64,000 bases of DNA from Isoetes taiwanensis (GCA_021234155.1 JAJEKV010000040.1:2581799-2645798), one strand, 5' to 3'; counted from the first letter of the stretch, positions 45,570 to 57,087 are shown. Made by a program: numbers and translations. Notes: generated by a model from the letters alone, not told the origin.

Positions 45570-47300
45570 ACAGTGTATTAAAGAATACATTTGGCAAGGG
45601 ACCCATTTGTCTTTGGGATGAGCTCACTCATAGCAGAAAGCCGGAGGTCCGGGTCAAATCCCTTTTCCTTTGACTCGCATCCTAGGTGCTAAAAATGTGT
45701 GGAAAGCTATCTCTGGATTCCAACCCCCTCGCAATGGACTTCATTAGATTTTGGTTTAACAAGAGTAAACCTCTGGGGAGTCCCACTTTAATGCACCAAC
45801 TTTTTATGGATTCAAGTGTGCTGCTAATACTTCCTCTCTTCTCAGGAGCATTTTTAAAGCTTGGGAGAAATTGGCGAGTAAGTTCACTCATGATAAAGTC
45901 ACTAATTCTGTTAGAGATACCTCTATTTTTTGGTTTCCTATCCTAGCCCCACCTTCCTACTCTGCCATGGCTATTTGCCACCCTACATGTTACAAGAAGT
46001 GGCACAGGGCTAATATTTTACTTGTCAGAGACTTGATTGATGAGAATGACAGATGGATTCCTTGGGAGCTTGTTAAGAGGAAAGTTGGGGGAGGGGTAAC
46101 CAATAGGTCTATTTATAAACAGGTTGTCCAGACTCATTCTTCTGTTCTGGGAAAGGATGGCAAGGGTGACAACCATTCTCCTCTGAATTGGTTCTTCAAA
46201 GTTAAAAGAAGTTATAAGGTCTCCAAAATCTACCATGCCTGCCTTCCCCAGAAAAGGTTGAAGCATGCTTCTTTGCAGGGTCTCTCCAATAAAAACTTTA
46301 AGAAGGTCCTATTCTCCAACTGGAGTCCTATTCCTGTCCTAAAATCAAAGTGTTTGCCTGGCTGGTCCTCCACAATGCCTTGTTAAGTAACATAAATATG
46401 ATCAAGAGGCAGTTTAAGAATGTTCATAGCCCTCTATGTCCTCTTTGTAATAGTCAAGATGAGAAGGTTCTTCATATTTTTGCATGTTCTAGGATTCAGG
46501 AATTCTGGAGGTGGTTGTCTCGGATTGGTTCCAAGCTGAATATCCCTGATATGGACTCCATCTCCAATATGGCACAACTTTTTCATCTTCAGAATTCCAA
46601 AGTTAATACAACTATCTTGCAGTTAGCCTTATGGATTGTCTGGAAGCACATGAATAATGTGGCTCTGGCAAATAGGAAGTGTGATCTTAACTGGATGAAA
46701 CTCAATTTCCAATTTGAGCTTGTTAGGTGTGCTATGGCTCATAAGGCATCAAAATTGGAGAAATATGATACTGATTGGCTGCCTTGGGGGTCCTTCAAGT
46801 CTGACTTTTTTGTTGTTCGTTTTGAGTCCCTGATTGACCTGAATTCATTTGTGGACTGCAGCCTTTTTGAACAGTGTGGTACAGGTCTTCAGGGGAACCA
46901 CGCTGCCGGATGACGTCCCTGTTCATCACTCGGGGACTCCAAGACAAGCTGTAAGGGCGACTTTCTGGCTCAAATTCCTTCTCAAAGAGGCATACAATGC
47001 ACATATTCTGCACAAGTTTATTGGTGCTAATAACCGTCTACTCACAGAACAGCAATTCTCTTGCCTGAGATCTATGTACTATTATCATAAAGGCAGGTGT
47101 GAAGCAGCTGCTGGTGTCCTTCTAGACATAATCCAAGTTCCCCTTGATGAATTATTGCTGCTTACTCCATCTTGGTCTGAGATCAACTGGATTGCCCCCC
47201 CCCCTCCTTTGCTATGCCCCTCACTGCTTCTCACTCCTTCCCTAATTCAAACCACCACCTCCCCTTCTCAGAATTCTGCTCCCACAAGTGGTATTTGGCT
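45570..47300 (+). pseudogene. LINE ORF2 C-terminal region with zf-RVT zinc finger
   Basis: Several frames continue the ORF2 C-terminus. 46350-46913 has SPLCPLCNSQDEKVLHIFACS, the C-x2-C-x8-H-x4-C finger found after RT in plant L1 elements. 45871-46386 and 46849-47304 are further pieces in other frames. A T- and C-rich 3' UTR then leads to the poly(A) tail at 47477. Confidence 0.7.
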
Positions 47301-48181
47301 TTGAAGTTGAGGTCTTCACTGCAGAGATTACAGATCAGTTTGCCAGAAATGGCTTTTGGTTTTGGTTTAGACTACATTCAGCTACTCTCTATTTGGGCTC
47401 TGAGCCCTTTCTTATATGTATGTTTTTAAGTTATGATTAATATCAAATCCTTCCTTTTCCTCAAAAACATAAAATAAAAAAAAAAAAACATTATAAGTTT
47501 TAATTATATAAGTTTATCTTCAAATTGAAACTATAATAGTTATCAAAGAATACAATTGATTTCCAAAGTAATTTTTATTTGAATCTATTCAGAATTAGAC
47601 ATTTCAAGAATATAAAAAAATTAATTTTCAGTGATTTAACAGATTCAAAATTTGGCAATCATGACAACCTTAAATGAAATTTGATGGTTTGATAAGCAAT
47701 TGACTTAAACTTATTATGAGAATTTCATAATTTACAAACTTTTACACTTCTAAAAATACTTTAAGAAAGGTTTTAGGTTGAAATTAATTAAATAATATAA
47801 AGTTATTGGTTTAATAATGACTATTCCATAATTTATTATTGATGAAATAAAATATAATGACATTTAATCAATAACAAACTATTTATTTTTTATTAAACAT
47901 AAACGTAATTATTTAATTAATTTCAATCTAAAATTTCTTTTAAATATTTTGAAAAAAAAAATATTTTAATTATACATTGTTATCTTAGATGAAAATTTAA
48001 TTCTAAATAGATAAAACTGAGAATTAATTTAGAAAGCAACTTTATATAGTAAGTATCATATTTTTTATCTAAAGATAAACCGAACAAATGATTAAAATCA
48101 ATAAGAGCTAAAAATATATATAATATTATCATGGCATCCGTGAAGTACATTTATTAGATTTGAATAAGTCCAAATTTTGTT

Positions 48182-48688
48182 CAATATGTCATGCCTCTAT
48201 TTTGGACTGGGGGCATCGTTGCCATTTAAATCAGAAGAATTCACAGGAGAATTCAAAGGAACTTCTGGAGTCGAATCTGGCAATGTAAACCTAAAATGCT
48301 ACGTGGTGGAAATCCGACAGCAGGTAGATATCCCTTTTGAAAAGGCTGAGGCGCTACGAGGTGGAAATTTCGTTTAGAAAAGGTCAGGGGCATGCTTGAA
48401 CTCTAGAGCACTCGACTTCCAAACTGGACTTCCAAACTCTGCACCTCCACTTCTAAACTTTGCAGGTCTGCAACTCGTCTAGTCGAATGTGACAACATAG
48501 CTCTTTGCTTCTGCTGGAATCTGCCTCAATATAGCTCCCCACCTCCACCTCCATGCCATAATATAGCTCTCCACCTCCATGCCATAATATAGTTCTCCAA
48601 CTCTATGGGAACTATATACATTGAGAACTATATTATAGCTCTCCACATCCATGCCATAATATAGCTCTCTAACTCTATATCCCACATC
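48182..48688 (+). repeat. Flank repeat R, copy 2 (matches 19970-20480)
   Basis: Same content and direction as 19970-20480, including the roughly 26-bp GCCATAATATAGCTCTCCAC units. In copy 1 the neighbouring element E is in the opposite orientation. Confidence 0.75.
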
Positions 48689-49429
48689 AACATGTGGCGC
48701 AGAATACTTCGGCGCAAGCATCCCCACGGGGTTTTCACAAGAAGCAATGGGGCTAACCTCTCAAAGGCTCTTGGAGTTTTCCATCTCATTGCAATTGATA
48801 ACTTCGATCTCTAATTTTTTGGATCACGTGCATAGTGTTTTTGATAGTTAGTTATCAAAATAATAACCTAGCAAATCATGCTAACACTCATGCTCAATAG
48901 CTTCAATGATAACTTGGATAACTTGGTCCCACTATGAATCAAAATGATTTTTTTTTTCATAAAATGGTCCCACTTTGGACTTTTATACTTTTTTGTTTCG
49001 TAAAATAATATTTTGTAAGTATGACTTACTTATCTATAGATCTCTTAACCATGGGGCTTATGGTGCATAAACAAGTAGAGGGATTCAAAAAGCTTCGAAT
49101 TTGATTGCCTCATATAGTTTCAATGTTTAGGTAGGTTTAGGTGTTGCATTAGGGCAGTCAATTTCGCTTAGGATGTTGATGCTGCCCTATTCGGAGCTAT
49201 TCGGAGGGATTTTTTTAAAGGCTTGTAGACATTGGGATGCAACAATTTCATAAGCCTCTAGAATAAATAGGTCTAAGGGGGAGGTAAAACATTGGATGTA
49301 GGTTGAAGGGGATGTTTTCTTTAAGTTAATTGGGTTTAAGATTTTAATTGGGTTTAAGGATTTAAGGGGTTTAAGGGAATGTTTTGGTTAATGAGCTTGT
49401 AATTGTACAATGAGCTTGTAATTGTATAT
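48689..49429. other. Non-coding stretch, nothing recognised
   Basis: AT-rich, with a 16-bp tandem repeat AATGAGCTTGTAATTGTA at 49390-49427 just before the transporter relic. No gene or transposon end recognised. Confidence 0.5.
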
Positions 49430-49722
49430 GCGTGGGTGTCGGCACAACAATTGGACATGGTATTTTTGTCGTGGCTGGGACAGTTGCCCGGGAGAAAACA
49501 GGGCCTGCTTTGCCTATCTCATTCGTCATTGCAGGGTTAGCTGCAACGTTATTTAGACTTTCAAGTAAGGATACTTCTTTTTTTTATATTGCAGACTTGC
49601 ATGGATTGTTGGTTGGGCACTTCTACTTGAATATAATGTCACCGATGCAACTACAGCAAGGGGCATTTCTCCAAATTTGGTATACTTTAGCACATTCAAA
49701 CTAAACTACACTTCAGGTTTTT
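49430..49722 (+). pseudogene. Cationic amino acid transporter (CAT family) gene fragment
   Basis: Two blocks match plant CAT permeases. 49432-49565 reads GVGTTIGHGIFVVAGTVARE and TGPALPISFVIAGLAATLF, covering the start of the transporter core and its second membrane segment. 49601-49720 reads WIVGWALLLEY and then TTARGISPNLVYF, a later CAT segment. The piece normally between them (ELASRFP and following) is missing. In its place is a 30-base stretch with GTAAGG at one edge and ATATTGCAG at the other, perhaps remains of an intron. No other CAT part is nearby, so this is a fragment, not a working gene. Confidence 0.75.
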
Positions 49723-50064
49723 TATAGGACATTACTCAAGTTTACTTATGTGGTTGTAAAGCCATTAAGATCTTTTTTCCATTTACAAATTAGTATATTA
49801 TTGGTCTTCAAGCTGCAGTTCCTTCATTACCCTTGCCAATTACCTTCTCTTACGGCTGCCTATATCATCTATGGGAAGCATCAACAAAGAGTGGCCGTCC
49901 GTCTTTGTTTATAGAGCCTTGAACTCCTATATGAGAATACAAAGTCTTGTGACATCCAAGCACTTAATTGTTAGCTTTTTAATTGTGCCCAGCTGAGTGC
50001 TCCACATTAGTTTCTTTACCTTACTGACAACCTTCTTAATGCTAACAACAAAAATGGTGGAATA
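49723..50064. other. Non-coding stretch, nothing recognised
   Basis: No frame or repeat seen between the transporter relic and the LINE remnant. Confidence 0.5.
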
Positions 50065-50830
50065 TTATCCACTGACTAGAAAACCAGGATATCTTACCTT
50101 GATCACTGAAGAAACATATGCCCCCTTGCAATTTTGCAGATTGGAAGGCCACTTCAAGCCGTAATGGTTTAGCATTAAATTCAGCAAGTAAAATGTCATG
50201 CCGCATTGAATCCATTGATCCTTCTGCAAATCAACTCCCCATATCTGTGATCCATATAAGGCTGCAGGTTTTATTAGCATGCCAAAGAGAGAGAGCTTCA
50301 TGTAACATCTTGAAAATGTATTAAAACGGAAAATATTATCTTTTATTCCTGCGGAGGAAGTATTAAACCATCACTTTGGTCTTTTGCAAATTAACTTGCA
50401 GTTCCCTGTTTTGCAAAATGCCTCCAATGCTTAAGTGCGTTTGAAGACCTTGGGTGGAAGAAAATCAGGATCATATTCATCAGCAGACAACAAAATCGGA
50501 ATGCACTATTTTGCAAGCATGGAACCCTATAGTTGTGCACACTTCTTCGGGCCATTGCCCATCTATTTTCATATGGCCTGTAACATTTTCACTGCTAAAT
50601 TAGTTTATGAGTAGCACTTTTAGTCTTTAGAATTATCTTTTCCAGTTTTTGCCCCTTCAATAATTGCTCTTAGAATGAGGATATGGTCAATAGTTGAGAA
50701 ATTCTTCTTAAAACCAGCCTTTAACTCTAAGTGCATGCTTCTCTGTCTAATTGCCTACAATCATTTCTAGCGCAATCCCAATATATAGCAAAATAATAGA
50801 GGGTTCCAGGGGGATTTGATATGGATGTAA
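50065..50830 (-). mobile_element. Degenerate LINE ORF2 fragment
   Basis: On the minus strand, about 50690 down to 50640 reads like the IDHILILRAIIEGAKT block of the RT region. About 50301 down to 50065 reads MLIKPAALYGSQIWG, the segment that follows the RT thumb in plant LINEs. Stops and shifts are frequent. No poly(A) end or target duplication found. Confidence 0.65.
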
Positions 50831-50924
50831 AAATAACAATTCCTGAAACCAAGGCCATATATCCCTAAAACAATTGAATGGGTTGTTATAAAAAAAAAAC
50901 ATAGATTCAAGATAAAAAATAATC

Positions 50925-51120
50925 ACATTAGCTCACTGGGTACATTGGTTAAAGTAGTCTTATTAGGACATTGAGTTATTTTGGTAGAGGTTCAAGCCCT
51001 GTATTTCATATTCTAAAATCTTAGGCAAAGTCATATAGAGGTTCGATATTCCCTCAAAACCTTAGGCGAAATCGTATTTTATATTTTAAAATCATAGGCG
51101 CCTCCAATCATAAATGATTA
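50925..51120 (+). mobile_element. tRNA-derived SINE-like element
   Basis: TTAGCTCACTGGGTA at 50929-50943 fits the polymerase III A box with one mismatch, and GGTTCAAGCCC at 50989-50999 is a perfect B box. The 45-base gap is right for a tRNA-type promoter. The acceptor stem of a real tRNA is missing, and the sequence continues into an AT-rich body with repeated TTAGGC-AA-TCGTATTT-type pieces, as in a SINE. The 3' end and target duplication are unclear. Confidence 0.5.
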
Positions 51121-51630
51121 TATGCAAAACGAGAGGTGCCCAGAGGCCCCAACGTACGATCTGGGTCGTAGGATCGACGAATCCGACGATCGTGGTAGTT
51201 CATAATGCACCTCGTTTAGAATATATAGCCATGACATGACCCATTAATTAGTAGGATTCATAGAGTCCCCAGCTTATATGGTTTTCAACTCGCTCCTTCT
51301 CAAGTCAATCAGATGTTCTGTACCCCCTTGTTCAAGCTAAGCAGTGACTGTTGTACTCGTCATCAATGACATGTCAACAGGTTTCCATATAATTAGCATA
51401 TGGTTACAGTAATACGGACAATATTTTCACTAGTGTATGTGTTTAATAATGTGTTAGCATTTTGTTGAAGAATACGCTAGAGGTTATTTCATTGTGAATG
51501 ATACTGCTTTCTGCAGTTTTCAGCCATAGACGCCGGCTTTTAAAATTAGAGGGGAAAGGGGCCGCCGCGATAAATTTCTTGTAGATATAAATGTTTCCAT
51601 TCATGTTTAATGTTTGAAAGCCATGTTCCT
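51121..51630. other. Non-coding stretch, nothing recognised
   Basis: No coding frame or structural repeat recognised. Confidence 0.5.
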
Positions 51631-52345
51631 TTAAATGATTAGCAGGGCATACATATCATTGCTTGTTGTTTGTTTTAGACCATATACAACTCCATCAATC
51701 TCATACCTAGGACGTTGTTCCATATAAATTTCTTCCTCTAAATCTGCATTTAAAAATGATATACTAACATCCATATGATGTAATTCCAAATTGTATCTAT
51801 AAGAAATAGCCATAATAGCACTAGTACTTGCTAATTTAACAATAGGAGAGAAAGTTTTATCATAATTAATACCTTCTTTCTGAGTGAGTTCTCGAGCCAC
51901 TAACCTGGCTTTGAATTTCTGCATTCATCCATCTGGACCCTGTTTAATTGTAAAATCCAGGTGTTTCCAACAACATTCCTATTAGCAGGCCTATCTACGA
52001 GTTTATATGTTTTTATATGTCCCTATCCATTCAAAAGAACTCAATTCTGCATTCATTGCATCCTTCCACTTATCAACAAGACTATATTGGCTTAGGGGTT
52101 TGTTTTATTTATTTTTTCTGCAAAATTTGGAGCTCTTAAATGTATTATCGTTCCTTTTCTTGTTTGATACTGAGCACATGGGAATGTTTCTTTTGCTTAT
52201 GAGTGATCCTACCGTACGGCCAATCCCTGATTGTAGACTCAGGTATACTAGCCCTCCTAAAAGCCTCTTTAATAGAAATGCCAAATTCAATAATTCCTTT
52301 AAGATATCCAGCATTTGTTGTTTGATCTATTGGCCTCTCTTCGAC
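51631..52345 (-). mobile_element. Copia reverse transcriptase fragment
   Basis: The minus-strand frame 51924-51631 reads KFKARLVARELTQKEGINYD, KTFSPIVKLAST and HHMDVSISFLNADLEEEIYM, the N-terminal half of copia RT. Upstream on the same strand (about 52085-52000) the usual WKDAMNAELSSF block is present in another frame. No LTRs. A relic unrelated to the nested copia element. Confidence 0.82.
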
Positions 52346-52482
52346 GTAGGAATCATGCCCTGCGTTTTATCTGGTATATGCTCCACTCCTCTTCCTTTGA
52401 CGTTTTGCCTTAACTCCCTTGGTGATTGCAGGGGCTTGAATTGGATAAGGATTACTCTGTATTGAGTTTGATTCGTGTAAGT

Positions 52483-52729
52483 CAAGGGGGATTCACTCAT
52501 GTATAAGGGGGATATGCCATCTGCATGCATGGGGTGGCAAAAAACCCCCCTGTATACGGATTTTTAAAAGCAAATTTTGACCCCTTTCGAATTAAAATTA
52601 CCTAGGATAGTGCAAAAAATACCAGAAAAAGGACCCCCTGCCGACCGTATATGTACGAAAATGGGTCCAAAAAACCCCCTACCCGTGCATGCAGATGGGT
52701 TATACGCCCAAAACTGTGAACCCCCCTTG
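52483..52729. mobile_element. MITE, 247 bp, same family as 3322-3552
   Basis: Ends CAAGGGGGATTCAC and GTGAACCCCCCTTG (one mismatch in 14), flanked by GTGTAAGT at 52475-52482 and 52730-52737. The inside shares AAGGGGGATATGCCATCTG-like sequence with the first copy read in reverse. Non-coding. Confidence 0.85.
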
Positions 52730-52737
52730 GTGTAAGT

Positions 52738-53160
52738 GCCATCAAAATTGCTCTATTGCAAAATCTTCATGAAGGTCTTTGTATGGGATTAAAAGTTCAT
52801 GCACCAATTCAAACCAATTCAATTGATCGACCACCCCTGCATTGTAGGCGGGCTTTATGGAACGCTTTATGGAACGCAGTCGGAAGATCATCATTGGCGC
52901 TCGAAACCTAGGCTCGATCAAGGTCGACCGAGGGTGGCGACCTGGACGGGCCACACGCGACGTGGTACAACCAGAAGCCGCCAGCGGGGACGGGGATGGG
53001 CACCATAGCACCGCGGCTGCCAGCAAGTCGCGGTGGCGGGTGCCTTGCCTCCCCTATACCCTATTTCCTGACAGTTGTTGGTTACAGGTTACAAATGAGG
53101 CAAAACGTGGTGGACAAACTGATAAATAAAGCCACATGGACAATGAATCTGGCATTTCCC
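52738..53160. other. GC-rich stretch upstream of the intact PPR gene
   Basis: 52880-53050 is much richer in CG than its surroundings and contains several short frames on both strands, none recognised. It could be a CpG-rich promoter-proximal segment of the next gene or an old insertion. Confidence 0.4.
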
Positions 53161-53260
53161 GATTGGCTTAGGCGCGGGCATGGCATATTCTGAGCGGCAA
53201 AAGATCTTCCCCTTTATAAAAAAAATTTCTGCTGTGGAAGAGAAAATTTTGATCATAAGA
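53161..53260 (+). promoter_or_regulatory. Candidate promoter of the intact PPR gene
   Basis: GATTGG at 53161 (a CCAAT box in reverse) is followed 50 bases later by CCTTTATAAAAAAAAT with TATAAA at 53215-53220. That would place transcription start near 53245, giving a 5' leader of about 290 bases. Supported only by motifs and position. Confidence 0.35.
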
Positions 53261-53538
53261 CGTCGGAAATTGTGTGGAGTCTGCGCTTAGAAGATGGAGA
53301 TTGGATTCCGGTGTAATTGATAGAGTTGGAAATGGTTCTATCGGTATGATTTTCCTTATCAACATTGGTTGTTAAATATAGGTTTTTTCGGGAGTATTTT
53401 GCTGAATTTTGAAAGGCCAAACTAAGTTTTCGAGTTAGATGTAGCCATTTATCTATTGGGAGGCAATATCAGAGTTCCATCTGTCTTCATTTACGCAAGC
53501 TTCTTAATGAGTTTTCTTCATCAACGCTTCTGAAAATC

Positions 53539-54987
53539 ATGGAATTTTTTGCTTTAGATTTACCCCTTTGTGGGACGTCTGTATATTGCACATTTAGGTC
53601 CTTAAATTTTCGGAAAGATATAGTTTGGATACAGAAAAGGGGGCTTTTCCCTTCAAAAGAAAGGTTCAGTGTTTATTCTCGACTACCACCTTATTCTCAA
53701 AGATTGAAAGCTTATGCTTCACGAGACGATTGTCTCATACCAGAGAATGGATCAAAGCGAGGAGACGCATTAAAAGAAACTATATTTGAATTAGAATACA
53801 TGATGAAAGATCCTCATGAAGTTTTAGGAAGAATGCAGGGAAGGTTATCATCCCAAGACTTGCAGGTGGTGCTGAATTATTTTGCCCAAGAAGGCAGAGA
53901 TTCATGGTTTGCCCTTGAAGTTTATGATTGGATGCAAAAGGTTAACAAGGTAGAAGATGACACACATGAACTGATGATGACTATTATGTTCAACTGGATT
54001 ATGAAGCTGTTGAAACAAGATAGTTCAGTGGAGGAAGTTATCAGTCTTCTTGAAGAGATGTATTTCGTGGGCCTAAAACCTGAACCTGAGGTCATGCAAT
54101 CGATCATCTTAGTTTACTGGGAGCAGGATAAGCAGGAAGATGCGTCATTATTCTTAAAACAACTTCTTAGTTCCAAAGTGGAGGTCCAAATGAGCGATTT
54201 GGTAGCATTTTTTATATTGAAAATGGTAAAAGATGGACAATCTAAACGAGCTTTGGATCTTATGGTATATTTGAAAGAATCCGGCTTCAAGTTTGGTGAA
54301 TCTGCTTATAATGCTGCAATGCTTGCAGCTGTAGCAGAGCAGAGCAAATTTACCCGCATGATTCGGATGTTATTGTCATTGCAGCAGAATGGTACAGTAG
54401 CAAATTTGGTTGATAAAGACTTCAAAGTCATTGAAGCCTATGAATCTTCATTGCACGATTGTGCTGAGGAGATTGGGAAGTGGGCAGAAGCAGAGGTACC
54501 AGAGTCGGTTTCTTTCATATATGAAAGACTTCTGGCCATGTACTGTATTGCAGGAAAAGGTTTGGAAGCTGAGCGTAGCTTATGGCGACTGAAATTATCA
54601 GGGCGGGAACCAATACCTGAAATGTACAATACCATAATTGGAATCTGTGGATACAGGAACCAAGCTCAAGCAGCCTATCAATTACTTGGGAGAATGGAGG
54701 GATTTGGATTACCAGCTTCAAAAAAAACATTTTCTGTGTTACTCGGTGGGTTAGTTAAGGGTGGTAATGTTGAGGATGCAGCCGTTGCAATGCAGCATAT
54801 GTTAGACAGGGGCTTTTACCCTGACGCACATGAAATGCTAGTTGTATTGAGAGCTCTTCAGAATGCTGGACTTTCTGCATTATATTTGAAGCTTTGTAAA
54901 TGTCTTACACAGAAGGGGCTTATTGAGCCTTGTCTTATGTATTTCTATTTTGATGCATATAAACTTTGTATAATAAGAATGGCCTAG
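53539..54987 (+). CDS. P-type PPR protein, At2g30100-like
   Basis: An uninterrupted single-exon frame of 482 residues from the first ATG. The N-terminus is uncharged to basic and hydroxyl-rich (to about residue 60), as in an organellar transit peptide. A conserved block around residues 88-130 (MKDPHEVLGRMQGRLSSQDL then YFAQEGRDSWFALEVYDWM) precedes loosely spaced PPR-like helices. Later blocks include YERLLAMYCIAGKGLEAE (about 328-345) with WRLKLSGREP, a GGNVEDAAVAMQHMLDRGFYPD repeat, and a C-terminus ending YFYFDAYKLCIIRM. From memory these match the conserved regions of Arabidopsis At2g30100, of similar length and an annotated PPR protein of poorly known function. Likely an organellar RNA-binding protein. 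It is the only intact host gene here, and its base composition differs from that of the surrounding repeats. Confidence 0.87.
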   Translation: MEFFALDLPLCGTSVYCTFRSLNFRKDIVWIQKRGLFPSKERFSVYSRLPPYSQRLKAYASRDDCLIPENGSKRGDALKETIFELEYMMKDPHEVLGRMQGRLSSQDLQVVLNYFAQEGRDSWFALEVYDWMQKVNKVEDDTHELMMTIMFNWIMKLLKQDSSVEEVISLLEEMYFVGLKPEPEVMQSIILVYWEQDKQEDASLFLKQLLSSKVEVQMSDLVAFFILKMVKDGQSKRALDLMVYLKESGFKFGESAYNAAMLAAVAEQSKFTRMIRMLLSLQQNGTVANLVDKDFKVIEAYESSLHDCAEEIGKWAEAEVPESVSFIYERLLAMYCIAGKGLEAERSLWRLKLSGREPIPEMYNTIIGICGYRNQAQAAYQLLGRMEGFGLPASKKTFSVLLGGLVKGGNVEDAAVAMQHMLDRGFYPDAHEMLVVLRALQNAGLSALYLKLCKCLTQKGLIEPCLMYFYFDAYKLCIIRMA

Positions 54988-55088
54988 AAGGAAGTGCTTA
55001 CAGATGAGAAGTGCCCAGCAATGTACAGATTGTTTGACAACCTTGGCAGAGTCTAGAACTGTACAATGTGCAAGGTTGTAATAGCATA

Positions 55089-55094
55089 AATAAA
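55089..55094 (+). terminator. Polyadenylation signal of the PPR gene
   Basis: AATAAA about 100 bases after the stop codon, preceded by TGTA- and TTGTA-rich sequence typical of plant upstream elements. Confidence 0.5.
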
Positions 55095-55109
55095 AGTCAT
55101 TGATCATCA

Positions 55110-57085
55110 CTTGCTTGTTGTTTTTGTTGAATTCAACTAAACATCAGCCATAGATATTGAAAATGTGGCTGTCGCTAATCGCACTGAATGGCACAATTGG
55201 CTTTGAGTTCATGACTGTCAAAGAAGAAAGATTTAGTGACGTCTACAGAAGACCTATAGGGTCTATGAGACCAAGAACATACAAATATGTGGATCTGCAA
55301 GAGAGTGGTAGCCTCCAAGACACTAACATATTGTATGACTAAAAACATCAATCTAAATTTCAACAAAATTTTTAAGGAAGATGATCCAATGCCCATCTTA
55401 GCTGCTCCAAGGAATGCTCTGATATCAGCATTTGACCTCTTTTTCCCCATTATGACTCCTCTTCTGAAAGGTTGATTGTGTTTCTGTTTTGCAGCCTGTT
55501 TTAGTTCGAAGTTATTTCTTTGGAGAGCTGTCCAACTCTGTTTCAAGAAGAAAAAATGAAGAAATCTCTGTTTGCTTTAGGTCATTTCTTTGGAGAGCTA
55601 TCCAACTCTGTTTCAAGAAGAAAAAATGAAGAAATCTCTGTTCGCTTTAGGTCATTTGGGCTGATGCTGTTTCTATTTTTTAGGACAATCTCTTTCTGAG
55701 CAAGCTCATAAACAAATGAAGATACACATTTGTGGTCATAGTACATAAGCTGCACTAAGGATGTTGGGTGTCTAAAAAGGCAGTGTTATCTTCCTCTAAA
55801 GATATAGCAGGTAAAGATGAAATGTTCCTCAAGACTCCACCATATCCAAATCATACAAAGTGCATGCACAACCCAGCTCAATTTCCAGCTGATGAGAGGA
55901 CACCCTGAATTGCACTGTTGAGAATCTTCGGGGGTCAATATGAAGATAACCAAGTCTAATAATGATGCGCATCAGCTGAAATGTTGGAAAATTCTGTGTT
56001 TCTGGAGATGGCTCAGAAAAGGCATAGAGAGGTATTTGCCATGATGATGGTGGGAAGGATAATCTAGTGAATAATTAGACTTGTCATTGAGGTTTGCCTC
56101 CTTAAGCTAAACTCTTTTAATCTCAACTGCTTTTCGATCTGTAACAATCTGGAGCCCCTTAAACTGGTTCTCAAATGCATCCAAGTTCGTATGCGGAACA
56201 TTGAATTGGGAACTTGACACAAGGGTAAACCTACAGTTTTGTGGTTGTTTTTGCTTGCTCGGTGTTGCTTATGGTTTATTGGCAGCAACAATGGTACTGC
56301 AGAGAATTTGGCAGCGGCTTTATCATATTTTAACAAAGTGAGAATTGGCAAAGGTTAGACTACTTTCATATAACATCTGCAGTGCAGTATGAGGATAATT
56401 TGTTGCAGTCTGAAATACACAGATGCATTGTGCCAACCATTTTTTTTCATGTTGGTAGATCGATGGTAATAGGAAACAGATTTCATTGGAGGTTGGTATT
56501 AGAGGTTGGCATTAGACATTGTTTCTTTGAAATCGTGTCTTTTGCATCAATGAGCATAATATCACTGTTGGGTGGTCAAATGAGGAAAGAGGAGCCATTT
56601 ATTTTTAGCATGTCATGCTTGGATTGTACACTTCTTGGAAGATTTTCTTTTTGACAGGAATACATAGTCGAAGATTTGTATCGAGAATATGCTATCCCTG
56701 TACTATCTCCCGAACACGAGGCGAGGTTGAAGTCACTAAAAGCTTCATAAAAAACTTTGATGTCATTTATACCTTAATGGACCAAATAATTGACAACCGA
56801 TTGAAATCTCCTAAATGCATCCATTAGGTTGCGTTGGCCAGTTCAGAAGCACTAGTATCAGAGCTCAGGTTGCGTTGGTCAGTTCGTTCTCGGTGAAAAG
56901 GTTCTTGAGCTTGCAAAAAAGGCATGATGTTGGAGAATGTAAATTAAAACAAAGTGTGATCTAGGCTAGAACGAGTTGCATCAAAACTGGCGATTGAATT
57001 CAAGACCTATCAAGCGGCCAAGGATGATGCATATGACGAGGTTTTATGGCTTGGGGGCTTAAACTCATATTTCGAGTTAGAAACT
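55110..57085. other. Non-coding stretch with a 70-bp tandem duplication
   Basis: A 70-bp unit containing TTTCTTTGGAGAGCT-TCCAAC and AAGAAGAAAAAATGAAG occurs at 55512-55581 and 55582-55651, differing at few positions. Short frames elsewhere (55157-55546, 56382-56827) resemble nothing I know. No transposon ends recognised up to the Helitron end. Confidence 0.55.
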
Positions 57086-57087
57086 CA

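Larger units (their letters stand above)
33705..47490 (+). mobile_element. Full-length L1-type LINE, itself split by a copia element
   Basis: It begins TGAGGATGAAACGGG, ends in a poly(A) tail at 47477-47490, and is bordered by TTATAAG at 33698-33704 and 47491-47497, a 7-bp target duplication confirmed by the uninterrupted copy near 19870. Contents in order: 5' UTR, ORF1 (34372-36419), ORF2 endonuclease (36456-37452), a duplicated endonuclease segment, the copia insertion, then ORF2 reverse transcriptase and zinc finger (44092-46913) and a 3' UTR. All frames carry stops or shifts, so the element is inactive as read. Confidence 0.85.
33600..48181 (+). mobile_element. AT-rich TIR element E, split by a LINE
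   Basis: The left end AACAAAATTTGGACTTATTC at 33600 is mirrored by the right end GAATAAGTCCAAATTTTGTT finishing at 48181, a terminal inverted repeat of about 24 bp. The element proper is only 33600-33704 plus 47491-48181, and the LINE fills the space between. Pre-insertion continuity is shown by the inverted copy at 19245-19969. Non-coding and AT-rich. The superfamily is not assigned because the target duplication is unclear. Confidence 0.65.
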
